From NCBI GenBank assembly GCA_012842725.1, contig DUSG01000028.1, forward strand, positions 1 to 11,152: DNA of 11,152 nt, written 5' to 3'. Below the pieces are notes generated by a model, which was not told the DNA's origin, made no database searches, and saw only the letters and a program-made list of their open reading frames with translations. Of this stretch, positions 1 to 6,225 are shown piece after piece. This stretch comes from Clostridiales bacterium. Its GTDB lineage: Bacteria; Bacillota; Clostridia; Lutisporales; Lutisporaceae. Within the stretch, counting starts at the first letter, position 1; every line of letters starts with the position of its first letter. Made by a program: the position numbers and the translations under genes.

Positions 1-1255
1 ACTTCAAGAAGCCCTGATAATTTCTCATTATCATCTGAGCTTCTATTTGTCTAACAGTTTCCAAAGCGACGCTTACAACTATCAGCAGAGAAGTACTACC
101 AAATGATACGTTTATATTGGTGAATCTGGTTAAGAATATAGGGAAAATAGCTATTAAAGCTAGGAATATAGCACCAACCAATGTAATCCTTGATAAAGAT
201 CTCTGTATAAATTCTGCAGTGGGCTTTCCTGGTCTTATACCTGGAATAAATCCACCATATTTTTTAATATTATTGGATATTTCTATAGGATTAAATGTAA
301 CTGCAGTATAGAAGTAAGTAAAACCAATTATCAATATTGCATACAACACGCCATGGAACCATGTGCCCCACGCAAAGTATTTATTAAAGAAGTTGTATGC
401 AGCACTGCCTGGGAAAAATCCCGCTATCTGTTTCGGGAACTCTATGATTGACATCGCAAATATTACAGGTATTACGCCTGCTTGATTTATCTTTAGAGGA
501 ATATGGGTACTTTGCCCACCATACATCTTTCTTCCGACAATTCTTTTAGCATATTGTACAGGTATTCTTCTTTCGCCTTCATTTATGAGAACAACTGCTG
601 CAATTATCAGTATAGCCACGATAACAAAACCAATCAACTCGAAAATTGAAGCTGTTTTAGCTTTATAAAGGTTGATAAGTCTAGCTGCTCCCACAGGAAT
701 TCTTGATACTATACCTGCAAATATTATAAGAGATATGCCGTTTCCAACTCCCTTGTCAGTTATCAGTTCTCCTAACCACATCAGGAAGGCAGTTCCGGCA
801 GTAAGTGATATAGCTACTATAGCTATGGACAGAAAATCTGACTTGTAAAGATACGCTTTTAAACCTATGCTCAATGCCACCGCTTGTATCAAAGCAAGCA
901 CAACAGTTCCGTATCTTGTATACTGGGCAATTTTCTTTCTTCCTTCTTCCCCTTCTTTTGCTAGGGCTTCAAGGCTTGGTATTGCTATAGTAAGCAGCTG
1001 CATTATAATAGAGGCATTTATATACGGTGTTATTCCCATTGCAAAAATTGCAAAATTGGCAAAAGCTCCACCGGAAATTACATCAAAGAAGCTAAGCAAT
1101 CCTCCTGATTGTATGAAAGCTGCAAGAGCTTCCGTATTCATACCCGGTACTGGGATAAAACTTCCCAGTCTAAAAACCACAAGCATTAAAAGGGTGAATA
1201 TCATCCTTTTTCTAAGGTCGGGTATCCTCCATGCATTTCTAAGAATATTAAACAA
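1..1255 (-). CDS. secY: Preprotein translocase subunit SecY (3' end cut by window)
   Basis: SecY is the ten-helix membrane pore of the SecYEG channel, which exports and inserts proteins. I read 418 codons, ending in RNYQGFLK, so only the last codon or two and the stop are probably missing. The start MFNILRNAWRIPDLRKR is typical of Firmicutes SecY. Hydrophobic helices fall at about 19-37, 64-90, 115-133, 143-163, 174-192, 206-225, 258-273, 300-320, 357-377 and 383-403. Cytosolic-loop signatures are present: RRIPVQYAKR near 229-238 and PGIRPGKPT near 338-346, whose Arg341 matches the conserved C5-loop arginine known to be needed for SecA-dependent export. The start is TTG at 1255-1253, directly after the rplO stop and in the same frame. 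GAGGTGA lies 5 bases upstream inside rplO. Coupling to rplO is inferred. Identification is essentially certain. Confidence 0.98.
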   Translation of the reverse strand, partial: MFNILRNAWRIPDLRKRMIFTLLMLVVFRLGSFIPVPGMNTEALAAFIQSGGLLSFFDVISGGAFANFAIFAMGITPYINASIIMQLLTIAIPSLEALAKEGEEGRKKIAQYTRYGTVVLALIQAVALSIGLKAYLYKSDFLSIAIVAISLTAGTAFLMWLGELITDKGVGNGISLIIFAGIVSRIPVGAARLINLYKAKTASIFELIGFVIVAILIIAAVVLINEGERRIPVQYAKRIVGRKMYGGQSTHIPLKINQAGVIPVIFAMSIIEFPKQIAGFFPGSAAYNFFNKYFAWGTWFHGVLYAILIIGFTYFYTAVTFNPIEISNNIKKYGGFIPGIRPGKPTAEFIQRSLSRITLVGAIFLALIAIFPIFLTRFTNINVSFGSTSLLIVVSVALETVRQIEAQMIMRNYQGFLK

Positions 1256-1696
1256 CTAAATCACCTCTACCTTTCCTCCTGATGCTAGGATCTTTTCCTC
1301 AGCTGTCTTGCTAAACTTGTTAGCCCTAACTGTTAGTTGTTTATTCAATTCTCCGTTCCCTAATATTTTAATACCGCTTTTTTCTGCTTTAACTAATCCA
1401 GCCTTCTTTAACTCTTCGGGAGTCACTACAGCACCATTTTCAAATATATCTAAATCGCCTACATTAACTACAGCATATTCTTTTCTGAAAACATTAGTGA
1501 ACCCTATTTTTGGTAGTCTTCTATATAAAGGCATCTGACCGCCTTCAAAGCCTACTCTTACTCCACCGCCAGAACGAGCTTTCTGACCTTTTTGTCCTCT
1601 GCCGGCTGTCTTTCCAAGACCGGAACCAATACCTCTGCCTTTTCTCTTTCTGCTTTTAGTAGATCCTTCAGCAGGTCTTAATTCATGTAATTTCAT
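1256..1696 (-). CDS. rplO: 50S ribosomal protein L15 (uL15)
   Basis: L15 is a 50S protein whose long basic N-terminal extension penetrates 23S rRNA. The 146-residue product has the expected length. It begins MKLHELRPAEGSTKSRKRKG and then has the Gly/Arg/Lys-rich stretch GIGSGLGKTAGRGQKGQKAR (about 22-41), followed by GGGVRVGFEGGQMPLYRRLPK and a globular C-terminal half. The ATG start is preceded by GGAGGTG at about 9 bases. The gene sits 19 bases after rpmD and abuts secY with no gap, the usual spc order rpmD-rplO-secY. The 3' end doubles as the secY ribosome binding site. Confidence 0.98.
   Translation of the reverse strand: MKLHELRPAEGSTKSRKRKGRGIGSGLGKTAGRGQKGQKARSGGGVRVGFEGGQMPLYRRLPKIGFTNVFRKEYAVVNVGDLDIFENGAVVTPEELKKAGLVKAEKSGIKILGNGELNKQLTVRANKFSKTAEEKILASGGKVEVI
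1261..1267 (-). promoter_or_regulatory. Ribosome binding site of secY inside rplO
   Basis: On the minus strand GAGGTGA is followed by TTTAG and then the TTG start of secY. The site is made of the last sense codons of rplO, and TTTAG contains the rplO stop. It fixes TTG as the secY start, because no ATG is near and the encoded N-terminus fits the family. A ribosome ending rplO would stand on the secY start region. Confidence 0.8.
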
Positions 1697-1715
1697 GGCT
1701 GTTTACACCTCCTCG

Positions 1716-1895
1716 CTATATTTCCTCAACTTCCAGCATAAAAGATATCTTATCTATCATACCTCTTATTTGAGGTGTATCTTCATGCTCAACCACGCTG
1801 TGCAATTTCTTAAGCCCTAAAGCTTTTACCGTTTCTATCTGGTCTTTTTTTCTGCCGATTAAACTCTTCACCAGCTTTATTCTAATCTTAGCCAA
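1716..1895 (-). CDS. rpmD: 50S ribosomal protein L30 (uL30), 59 residues
   Basis: L30 is a small alpha/beta 50S protein. Translation gives MAKIRIKLVKSLIGRKKDQI at the start, then KALGLKKLHSVVEHEDTPQI and a GMIDKI segment, ending LEVEEI. The motif S-x-I-G-R-x3-Q followed by LGL-K is characteristic of bacterial L30, and 59 residues is the normal size. The start is TTG at 1895-1893; the only internal methionines, at 46 and 53, are far too late. The Shine-Dalgarno is an unusual run of six G, 7 bases upstream, sharing its first G with the rpsE stop codon. It lies 12 bases after rpsE and 19 before rplO. L30 is absent from some bacterial lineages, so its presence fits Firmicutes. Confidence 0.95.
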   Translation of the reverse strand: MAKIRIKLVKSLIGRKKDQIETVKALGLKKLHSVVEHEDTPQIRGMIDKISFMLEVEEI

Positions 1896-1900
1896 GAAAC

Positions 1901-1910
1901 TTCCCCCCTA
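1901..1910 (-). promoter_or_regulatory. Ribosome binding site of rpmD overlapping rpsE stop
   Basis: The minus strand reads TAGGGGGGAA, then GTTTC and the TTG start of rpmD. The TAG is the stop codon of rpsE. A run of six G pairs with the anti-Shine-Dalgarno only through one G-U wobble, so the site is less canonical than the GGAGG sites of its neighbours. Confidence 0.65.
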
Positions 1911-2408
1911 ACCTAGTATTTCTTCTACCGATTTTCCTCTAAGTTCGGCGACTTCTTCAACTGTCTTAAGGGATGAAAGACCTTGTATAGTAGCATTAAC
2001 AACATTTCTTGGATTATTTGATCTTAAAGATTTTGTTCTAACGTCTCTTATACCTGCTAATTCCAGAACCGTTCTGACAGGTCCGCCTGCTATGATTCCA
2101 GTACCTTCGGCTGCAGGCATTAAAAGTACACGACCTGAACCGGATTTTCCTATAACTTCATGAGGTATTGTTGTACCAACAATAGGTACCTTGATCAGAT
2201 TCTTTTTAGCATTTTCAATACCTTTTCTTATTGCATCAGGAATTTCTATGGATTTTCCTGAACCTACACCTACATGGCCATTGCCGTCACCAACAACGAC
2301 TACTGCACTGAATCTAAAGTTTCTTCCACCCTTAACAACTTTCGCAACTCTATTTATGGCAACAACCTTTTCTTTAAGGTCTAACTTGCTGGCATCAATT
2401 GGCTGCAT
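1908..2408 (-). CDS. rpsE: 30S ribosomal protein S5 (uS5)
   Basis: S5 is a 30S protein near the decoding region and mRNA entry site, linked in studied bacteria to decoding accuracy and spectinomycin response. The 166-residue product has the expected length. The N-terminal double-stranded-RNA-binding-type domain begins DLKEKVVAINRVAKVVKGGR, and residues about 25-35 (KVVKGGRNFRF) form the loop where spectinomycin-resistance changes are known in other species; it looks wild type here. GNGHVGVGSGK and the glycine-rich EGTGIIAGGPVR are family signatures. ATG start with GGAGGG 6 bases upstream. It lies 18 bases after rplR, and its stop overlaps the rpmD ribosome binding site. Confidence 0.98.
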   Translation of the reverse strand: MQPIDASKLDLKEKVVAINRVAKVVKGGRNFRFSAVVVVGDGNGHVGVGSGKSIEIPDAIRKGIENAKKNLIKVPIVGTTIPHEVIGKSGSGRVLLMPAAEGTGIIAGGPVRTVLELAGIRDVRTKSLRSNNPRNVVNATIQGLSSLKTVEEVAELRGKSVEEILG

Positions 2409-2426
2409 TAAATTCCCTCCTTATTA

Positions 2427-2795
2427 TTAAAATTCAAGTCCTGCTTCTCTAGCTGCATTGGCAAGCTCCAATACTCTACCGTGGTATAAATAGCCGCCTC
2501 TATCAAAGACAACTTTTTTAATTCCTGCATCTAAAGCTCTTTTAGCTATAAGTTCTCCTACAGCTTTAGCAGCTTCTTTATTTCCCCCATTGGTAATTTT
2601 ATCTTTCAATTCTTTATCGAGACTTGAAGCTGCTACCAAAGTAACACCTGTTTCATCATTTATTATCTGTGCGTATATATGCTTAAGACTTCTATAAACA
2701 TTGAGTCTTGGTCTTTCAGCAGTTCCGAAAACCTTCTTTCTAATTCTAAAATGTCTTTTCTTTCTAAGGTCATTTCTGCTGACTTTATTAATCAA
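2427..2795 (-). CDS. rplR: 50S ribosomal protein L18 (uL18)
   Basis: L18 binds 5S rRNA, together with L5, in the central protuberance of the 50S subunit. The 122-residue product has the usual length. It begins MINKVSRNDLRKKRHFRIRK, a basic arm, followed by GTAERPRLNVYRSLKHIYAQ and the conserved C-terminal segment FDRGGYLYHGRVLELANAAREAGLEF. The start codon is TTG (2795-2793), supported by AGAGGTGA 6 bases upstream and by the fit of the encoded N-terminus to L18. It follows rplF by 19 bases and precedes rpsE by 18, the standard L6-L18-S5 order. Confidence 0.98.
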   Translation of the reverse strand: MINKVSRNDLRKKRHFRIRKKVFGTAERPRLNVYRSLKHIYAQIINDETGVTLVAASSLDKELKDKITNGGNKEAAKAVGELIAKRALDAGIKKVVFDRGGYLYHGRVLELANAAREAGLEF

Positions 2796-2814
2796 TCTGA
2801 GTCACCTCTTTCCA

Positions 2815-3357
2815 TTATTTCTTACCAGCTTTTCCTTCTTTGCGTCTAATATGTTCATCGCTGTACTTAATACCTTTACCGAGGTATGGTTCTGGTTCTC
2901 TAGTAGCTCTTATATTGGCTGCATGATTTCCTACCAATTCTTTGTCTATACCTTTTACAATTATCTTATTTGGAGCAGGAACCTCGGTTGTAATACCTTC
3001 AGGATCAATAAATTCAACCGGATGTGAATATCCAATTGTTAATGTTAGTTTGTTACCCTGTTTTGCTGCTCTATATCCAACTCCATTGATTTCGAGAGTT
3101 TTCTCAAAACCATTGGTTACTCCGATTATCATGTTTTGAATCAAAGCTCTTGTCAATCCATGTAAAGCTCTGTGCTGTTTTTCATCACTAGGTCGTTTAA
3201 CCTTGATTGTTCCGTCTTCTATTTCAATGATCATATCTTTATGAAATTTCTTAACAAGTTGGCCTTTAGGTCCCTTTACAGTTAATGCATTGTTACCATC
3301 GATCTTTACTTCAACTCCCTTAGGGATTGCTATAGGCATTTTACCTATTCTAGACAT
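2815..3357 (-). CDS. rplF: 50S ribosomal protein L6 (uL6)
   Basis: L6 is a two-domain 50S protein beside the sarcin-ricin loop and the factor-binding site. The product is 180 residues, the normal length, and starts MSRIGKMPIAIPKGVEVKID. The two related alpha/beta domains span roughly 1-82 and 83-170. Signatures include the interdomain stretch LHGLTRALIQNMIIGVTNGF and the C-terminal EPEPYLGKGIKYSDEHIRRK with its very basic tail. ATG start with AGGAGGTGG 4 bases upstream, a near-perfect ribosome binding site. The gene is 27 bases after rpsH and 19 before rplR. Confidence 0.98.
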   Translation of the reverse strand: MSRIGKMPIAIPKGVEVKIDGNNALTVKGPKGQLVKKFHKDMIIEIEDGTIKVKRPSDEKQHRALHGLTRALIQNMIIGVTNGFEKTLEINGVGYRAAKQGNKLTLTIGYSHPVEFIDPEGITTEVPAPNKIIVKGIDKELVGNHAANIRATREPEPYLGKGIKYSDEHIRRKEGKAGKK

Positions 3358-3384
3358 TTTTCCACCTCCTGTTATGAAGATCTG

Positions 3385-3783
3385 CTACCAGATATAGCAA
3401 AGTACTTCTCCGCCCAAACCTAATTGTCTGGCTTTTTTATCAGTCATAATTCCTTTTGAAGTTGATATTATAGCTATACCCAAACCGCCTAATACCTTTG
3501 GTATTTCATCTTTTTTAGCATAAACTCTCAATCCTGGTTTGCTTATTCTCTTCAAACCGGTTATTACTTTTCCCTTATTGGCGGTGTATTTTAATGTTAT
3601 TCTTATTATGCCTTGCGCACCGTCTTCAATTATTTCATAATCCTTTATATAACCTTCTTCTAAAAGAATCTGGGCCAAGGCTTTCTTTATATTTGATAAA
3701 GGAATATCAACTGTTGGATGCTTTACAGTATTTGCATTCCTTATTCTCGTTAACATATCAGCAATTGGATCGGTTATAACCAT
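3385..3783 (-). CDS. rpsH: 30S ribosomal protein S8 (uS8)
   Basis: S8 is a primary 16S rRNA-binding protein that organises the central domain of the 30S subunit. The 132-residue product is of family length. It begins MVITDPIADMLTRIRNANTV, a highly conserved start, and ends with the S8 signature region containing GIAIISTSKGIMTDKKARQL and GGEVLCYIW. In E. coli S8 is the repressor of the spc operon, acting on an mRNA site near rplE. I did not identify a comparable site in the 25-base rplX-rplE gap here. ATG start with GGAGGT 7 bases upstream; 26 bases after rpsN. Confidence 0.98.
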   Translation of the reverse strand: MVITDPIADMLTRIRNANTVKHPTVDIPLSNIKKALAQILLEEGYIKDYEIIEDGAQGIIRITLKYTANKGKVITGLKRISKPGLRVYAKKDEIPKVLGGLGIAIISTSKGIMTDKKARQLGLGGEVLCYIW

Positions 3784-3809
3784 ATTTCTTACCTCCTTTA
3801 CTATAACGC

Positions 3810-3995
3810 TTACCAGCTGGCCTTTTTCACTCCTGGTATCTGTCCCTTGTATGCTAATTCTCTAAAACATATACGACAAACCCCAAACTTTCTTAAATAT
3901 CCATGAGGTCTACCGCAAATTCTGCATCTATTGTAAGCTCTAGTGGAAAACTTCGGAGTTCTTTGCTGCTTAGCAATCATTGATTTTTTTGCCAC
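3810..3995 (-). CDS. rpsN: 30S ribosomal protein S14 type Z (uS14), zinc-binding
   Basis: S14 sits in the head of the 30S subunit, contacting S3, S10 and S19. This 61-residue version carries CxxC-x12-CxxC at C24, C27, C40 and C43 (RCRICGRP and VCRICFRE), the zinc-binding short form seen in Firmicutes and many other bacteria. The longer cysteine-free paralogue, which some species use under zinc limitation, is not in this window. The symbol rpsZ or rpsN1 is also used. The start is GTG (3995-3993), with AGGAGGG 6 bases upstream and the family N-terminus MAKKSMIAK. It lies 18 bases after rplE and 26 before rpsH, the conserved L5-S14-S8 order. Confidence 0.97.
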   Translation of the reverse strand: MAKKSMIAKQQRTPKFSTRAYNRCRICGRPHGYLRKFGVCRICFRELAYKGQIPGVKKASW

Positions 3996-4013
3996 ATTCG
4001 TCCCTCCTATCCG

Positions 4014-4553
4014 CTAATTTGCATAAGGCATTCCAAGAAGTCTCAGTAATTCTCTAGCTTCCTCATCAGTTTTTGCAGTAGTTACAAAAATGATATCCAT
4101 GCCTCTGATTTGCTCTACCTTATCATAATCTATTTCTGGGAATATCAGCTGTTCCTTTATGCCTAGCGCGTAATTACCTCTGCCGTCAAAGGATTTTGTT
4201 GATACACCTCTGAAGTCTCTAACTCTTGGCAATGCAATATTGAACAGCTTATCAACAAACTCATACATTCTGTCTCCTCTTAAGGTTACTTTAGCACCTA
4301 TGTTCATGCCTTTTCTAACCTTAAAAGCAGCAACAGATTTTTTGGCTTTTATTACTACAGGCTTTTGTCCTGCTATCAATGATAACTCGTTAACTGCAGC
4401 ATCCAATGCTTTTGCGTTATCTTTAGCATCGCCCAAACCCATGTTTAAAACCACTTTTTCAAGCTTGGGTACTTCCATTATATTTTTATATTGAAACTTC
4501 TGCATTAAAGCAGGAGCAACTTCATTCAAGTATTTTTCCTTAAGTCTACTCAA
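4014..4553 (-). CDS. rplE: 50S ribosomal protein L5 (uL5)
   Basis: L5 binds 5S rRNA in the central protuberance and contacts P-site tRNA and the 30S head. The 179-residue product has family length. It begins MSRLKEKYLNEVAPALMQKF and contains PKLEKVVLNMGLGDA, the IAGQKPVVIKAKKSVAAFKV segment (about 80-99), KGMNIGAKVTLRG, and PRVRDFRGVSTKSFDGRGNY. The C-terminus, RELLRLLGMPYAN, is typical. The start is TTG (4553-4551), with GGAGGT 7 bases upstream; the next methionine codon, Met17, would cut the conserved N-terminal helix. It lies 25 bases after rplX and 18 before rpsN. Confidence 0.98.
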   Translation of the reverse strand: MSRLKEKYLNEVAPALMQKFQYKNIMEVPKLEKVVLNMGLGDAKDNAKALDAAVNELSLIAGQKPVVIKAKKSVAAFKVRKGMNIGAKVTLRGDRMYEFVDKLFNIALPRVRDFRGVSTKSFDGRGNYALGIKEQLIFPEIDYDKVEQIRGMDIIFVTTAKTDEEARELLRLLGMPYAN

Positions 4554-4578
4554 TTGTTTTACCTCCCTTCAGAGCATT

Positions 4579-4908
4579 TTACTTATCCAATATCTCTCCG
4601 CAGCTCTTGCAATATCTCACTTTTGTCTCATCTTGCAAAATTCTCTTGCCTATTCTTACGCCTTTTTTGCATTTATCACACCATAACATAACTTTTGAAG
4701 AAAATATGGGAGCTTCCTGATGTATAATTCCGCCCTGTTGAACCTTCTTTGATGGTTTCTGATGCTTTGTAATCATATTGACGCCTTCAACTATAACCTT
4801 ACCTTCCTGAGGTAATGCTACTAGCACCTTTCCCTTTTTACCTTTATCTTTACCAGAAATTACAACCACTGTATCTCCCTTTTTAACGTGCAGTTTCTTT
4901 TTTTCCAT
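4579..4908 (-). CDS. rplX: 50S ribosomal protein L24 (uL24) with C-terminal CxxC pairs
   Basis: L24 is an early-binding 50S assembly protein near the tunnel exit. The N-terminal part (MEKKKLHVKKGDTVVVISGK, then DKGKKGKVL) is a clear KOW motif, followed by EGVNMITKHQKPS and the GGIIHQEAPI stretch. The C-terminal third has cysteines at 77, 80, 100 and 103 (CDKC and CKSC, 19 residues apart), which looks like a zinc ribbon. In the Bacillus subtilis protein the same region has no cysteines, as I recall it. Zinc binding is inferred from the motif only. Length is 109 residues, near the usual 100-110. ATG start with GGAGGT 6 bases upstream; 13 bases after rplN. Confidence 0.97.
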   Translation of the reverse strand: MEKKKLHVKKGDTVVVISGKDKGKKGKVLVALPQEGKVIVEGVNMITKHQKPSKKVQQGGIIHQEAPIFSSKVMLWCDKCKKGVRIGKRILQDETKVRYCKSCGEILDK

Positions 4909-4921
4909 GCTGCCACCTCCT

Positions 4922-5290
4922 TTAGAGCACTTCAGGTGCTAAGGATATGATCTTCATAAAGTCCTTTTCCCTTAGCTCCCTTGCTACAGGGCCAAAAATA
5001 CGAGTTCCTCTTGGCTGTTTATCATCTCTTATAATTACCGCTGCATTTTCATCGAATTTGATGTAACTACCGTCAGGTCTTCTCAAACCTTTTTTGCTTC
5101 TAACTATTACAGCTTTTACGACATCTCCTTTTTTTACAACACCACCTGGTGTTGCATCCTTAACAGAAGCAACTATTATATCTCCTATATTTGCATATCT
5201 TCTCATTGAACCGCCCAAAACACGAATACATAAAAGCTCTTTCGCTCCCGTATTATCTGCTACTTTCAAACGTGATTCCTGTTGAATCAT
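4922..5290 (-). CDS. rplN: 50S ribosomal protein L14 (uL14)
   Basis: L14 is a conserved beta-barrel 50S protein at the subunit interface; in studied bacteria it also binds the silencing factor RsfS. The 122-residue product has the invariant family length. It starts MIQQESRLKVADNTGAKELL and contains the L14 signature in the segment IIVASVKDATPGGVVKKGDV (about 38-57), then KAVIVRSKKGLRRPDGSYI and the C-terminal GTRIFGPVARELREKDFMKI. ATG start with GGAGGG 9 bases upstream, slightly longer spacing than its neighbours. In E. coli this gene begins the spc operon; here it follows rpsQ by only 23 bases, with no promoter evident. Confidence 0.98.
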   Translation of the reverse strand: MIQQESRLKVADNTGAKELLCIRVLGGSMRRYANIGDIIVASVKDATPGGVVKKGDVVKAVIVRSKKGLRRPDGSYIKFDENAAVIIRDDKQPRGTRIFGPVARELREKDFMKIISLAPEVL

Positions 5291-5313
5291 TTATTAAAAC
5301 CCTCCTTTCGGAA

Positions 5314-5568
5314 TTACTTCGCTCTCTCTAATATTTCAACAACTCTCCATCTTTTTTCTCTGCTTAAAGGCCTTGTTTCCATTATCAACACTCTGTCGCC
5401 CACTCTGCATTCATTGTTCTCGTCATGAGCTTTGAATTTTGTGGTTCTTTTTATAGACTTCTTATAAAGCGGGTGGCGAACCAGCGTTTCGATGGCAACT
5501 ACGACTGTCTTATCCATCTTATCACTTACCACTCTGCCAATTCTGGTCTTTCTTTTACCTCTCTCCAC
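5314..5568 (-). CDS. rpsQ: 30S ribosomal protein S17 (uS17)
   Basis: S17 is a primary 16S rRNA-binding protein with an OB fold. The 84-residue product has family length. It begins MERGKRKTRIGRVVSDKMDK and contains KTVVVAIETLVRHPLYKKSI, KFKAHDE and the signature GDRVLIMETRPLSREKRWRV. The start is GTG (5568-5566), supported by GGGGAGG 8 bases upstream; the next in-frame methionine, Met18, would remove the first beta strand. It lies 19 bases after rpmC and 23 before rplN, at the junction between the classical S10 and spc gene groups. Confidence 0.97.
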   Translation of the reverse strand: MERGKRKTRIGRVVSDKMDKTVVVAIETLVRHPLYKKSIKRTTKFKAHDENNECRVGDRVLIMETRPLSREKRWRVVEILERAK

Positions 5569-5587
5569 AGATCTTGCCTCCCCTCAA

Positions 5588-5794
5588 CTATTTGTTTTCT
5601 ACGGCTTTAAGTTCTCTTTCCCTGATTATAGTCTTAATTCTGGCTATATCTTTCTTTACTTCTCTAACCCTCATAGGATTTTCCAACTGACCTGTAGCCA
5701 TTTGAAATCTTAAATTAAACAGTTCACTTTTCAGTTCCATAAGCTTTTGTTGTAATTCCTGAGATGACATTTCACGGATCTTACTAGCCTTCAT
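5588..5794 (-). CDS. rpmC: 50S ribosomal protein L29 (uL29)
   Basis: L29 is a two-helix 50S protein near the tunnel exit, where it helps dock trigger factor and SRP. Starting at the ATG at 5794-5792 the product is 68 residues: MKASKIREMSSQELQQKLME, then LKSELFNLRFQMATGQLENP, the L29 signature, and a second helix rich in Arg/Lys. I prefer this ATG over an in-frame GTG three codons upstream (5803), because L29 proteins normally begin MKAxxLR and because GGGTGA lies 5 bases before the ATG. The gene overlaps the end of rplP by 11 bases, so coupled translation is likely. Confidence 0.95.
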   Translation of the reverse strand: MKASKIREMSSQELQQKLMELKSELFNLRFQMATGQLENPMRVREVKKDIARIKTIIRERELKAVENK

Positions 5795-6224
5795 TAACTT
5801 CACCCACTTCCTCAGTCTCCTGACGGGTTACAAACTTGCACTTTATAGGCAATTTATGAGATGCCAGCCTCATAGCCTCCTGTGCAATCTCCTTTGAGAC
5901 ACCCGCGACTTCAAATAATATTCTTCCCGGTTTAACTACCGCAACCCAGTATTCCGGTGAACCCTTACCTGAACCCATACGAGTCTCAGCAGGTTTTTTT
6001 GTAACTGGCTTGTCTGGGAATATCTTTATCCAAACCTGACCGCCTCTTTTAATATATCTTGTCATGGCAATTCTGGCTGCTTCTATCTGATTACTTGTAA
6101 TCCAACCAGGTTCCAATGCTTTCAATCCATATTCACCATAAGTTATTGTATTGCCTCTTGTAGCTTTACCCTTCATTGTACCTCTCATCTGTTTACGATG
6201 TTTCACTCTTTTTGGCATCAACAT
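5784..6224 (-). CDS. rplP: 50S ribosomal protein L16 (uL16)
   Basis: L16 sits at the elbow of A-site tRNA near the peptidyl-transferase centre and joins late in 50S assembly. The product is 146 residues from ATG 6224. MLMPKRVKHRKQMRGTMKGK is the standard L16 start; then come GEYGLKALEPGWITSNQIEA, RGGQVWIKIFPDKPVTKKPA and the conserved ETRMGSGKGSPEYWVAVVKP, whose Arg82 corresponds to the arginine hydroxylated in E. coli. An in-frame TTG at 6248 would extend it by 8 codons, but the ribosome binding site GGAGG lies inside that extension, so it is rejected. The ATG is one base after the rpsC stop, and the gene's end overlaps rpmC. Confidence 0.97.
   Translation of the reverse strand: MLMPKRVKHRKQMRGTMKGKATRGNTITYGEYGLKALEPGWITSNQIEAARIAMTRYIKRGGQVWIKIFPDKPVTKKPAETRMGSGKGSPEYWVAVVKPGRILFEVAGVSKEIAQEAMRLASHKLPIKCKFVTRQETEEVGEVNEG
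5800..5805 (-). promoter_or_regulatory. Weak ribosome binding site of rpmC inside rplP
   Basis: GGGTGA lies 5 bases before the preferred ATG of rpmC, and a further GAGGAA is about 13 bases upstream. All of it lies within the last codons of rplP. It matches the GGUGA half of the Shine-Dalgarno rather than the GGAGG core used by most neighbours. It supports ATG at 5794 but does not exclude the GTG at 5803. Confidence 0.5.
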
Positions 6225-6225
6225 A

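Noticed and set aside
867..1259. Plus-strand frame of about 130 codons opposite secY
   Set aside because: Antisense of membrane-helix codons gives a hydrophobic-looking product, but SecY on the other strand explains the sequence fully.
5291..5313. Separate spc promoter between rpsQ and rplN
   Set aside because: The gap is only 23 bases, mostly the rplN ribosome binding site, and no two-box promoter was recognised in or just before it. The S10 and spc groups appear to be one transcription unit here.
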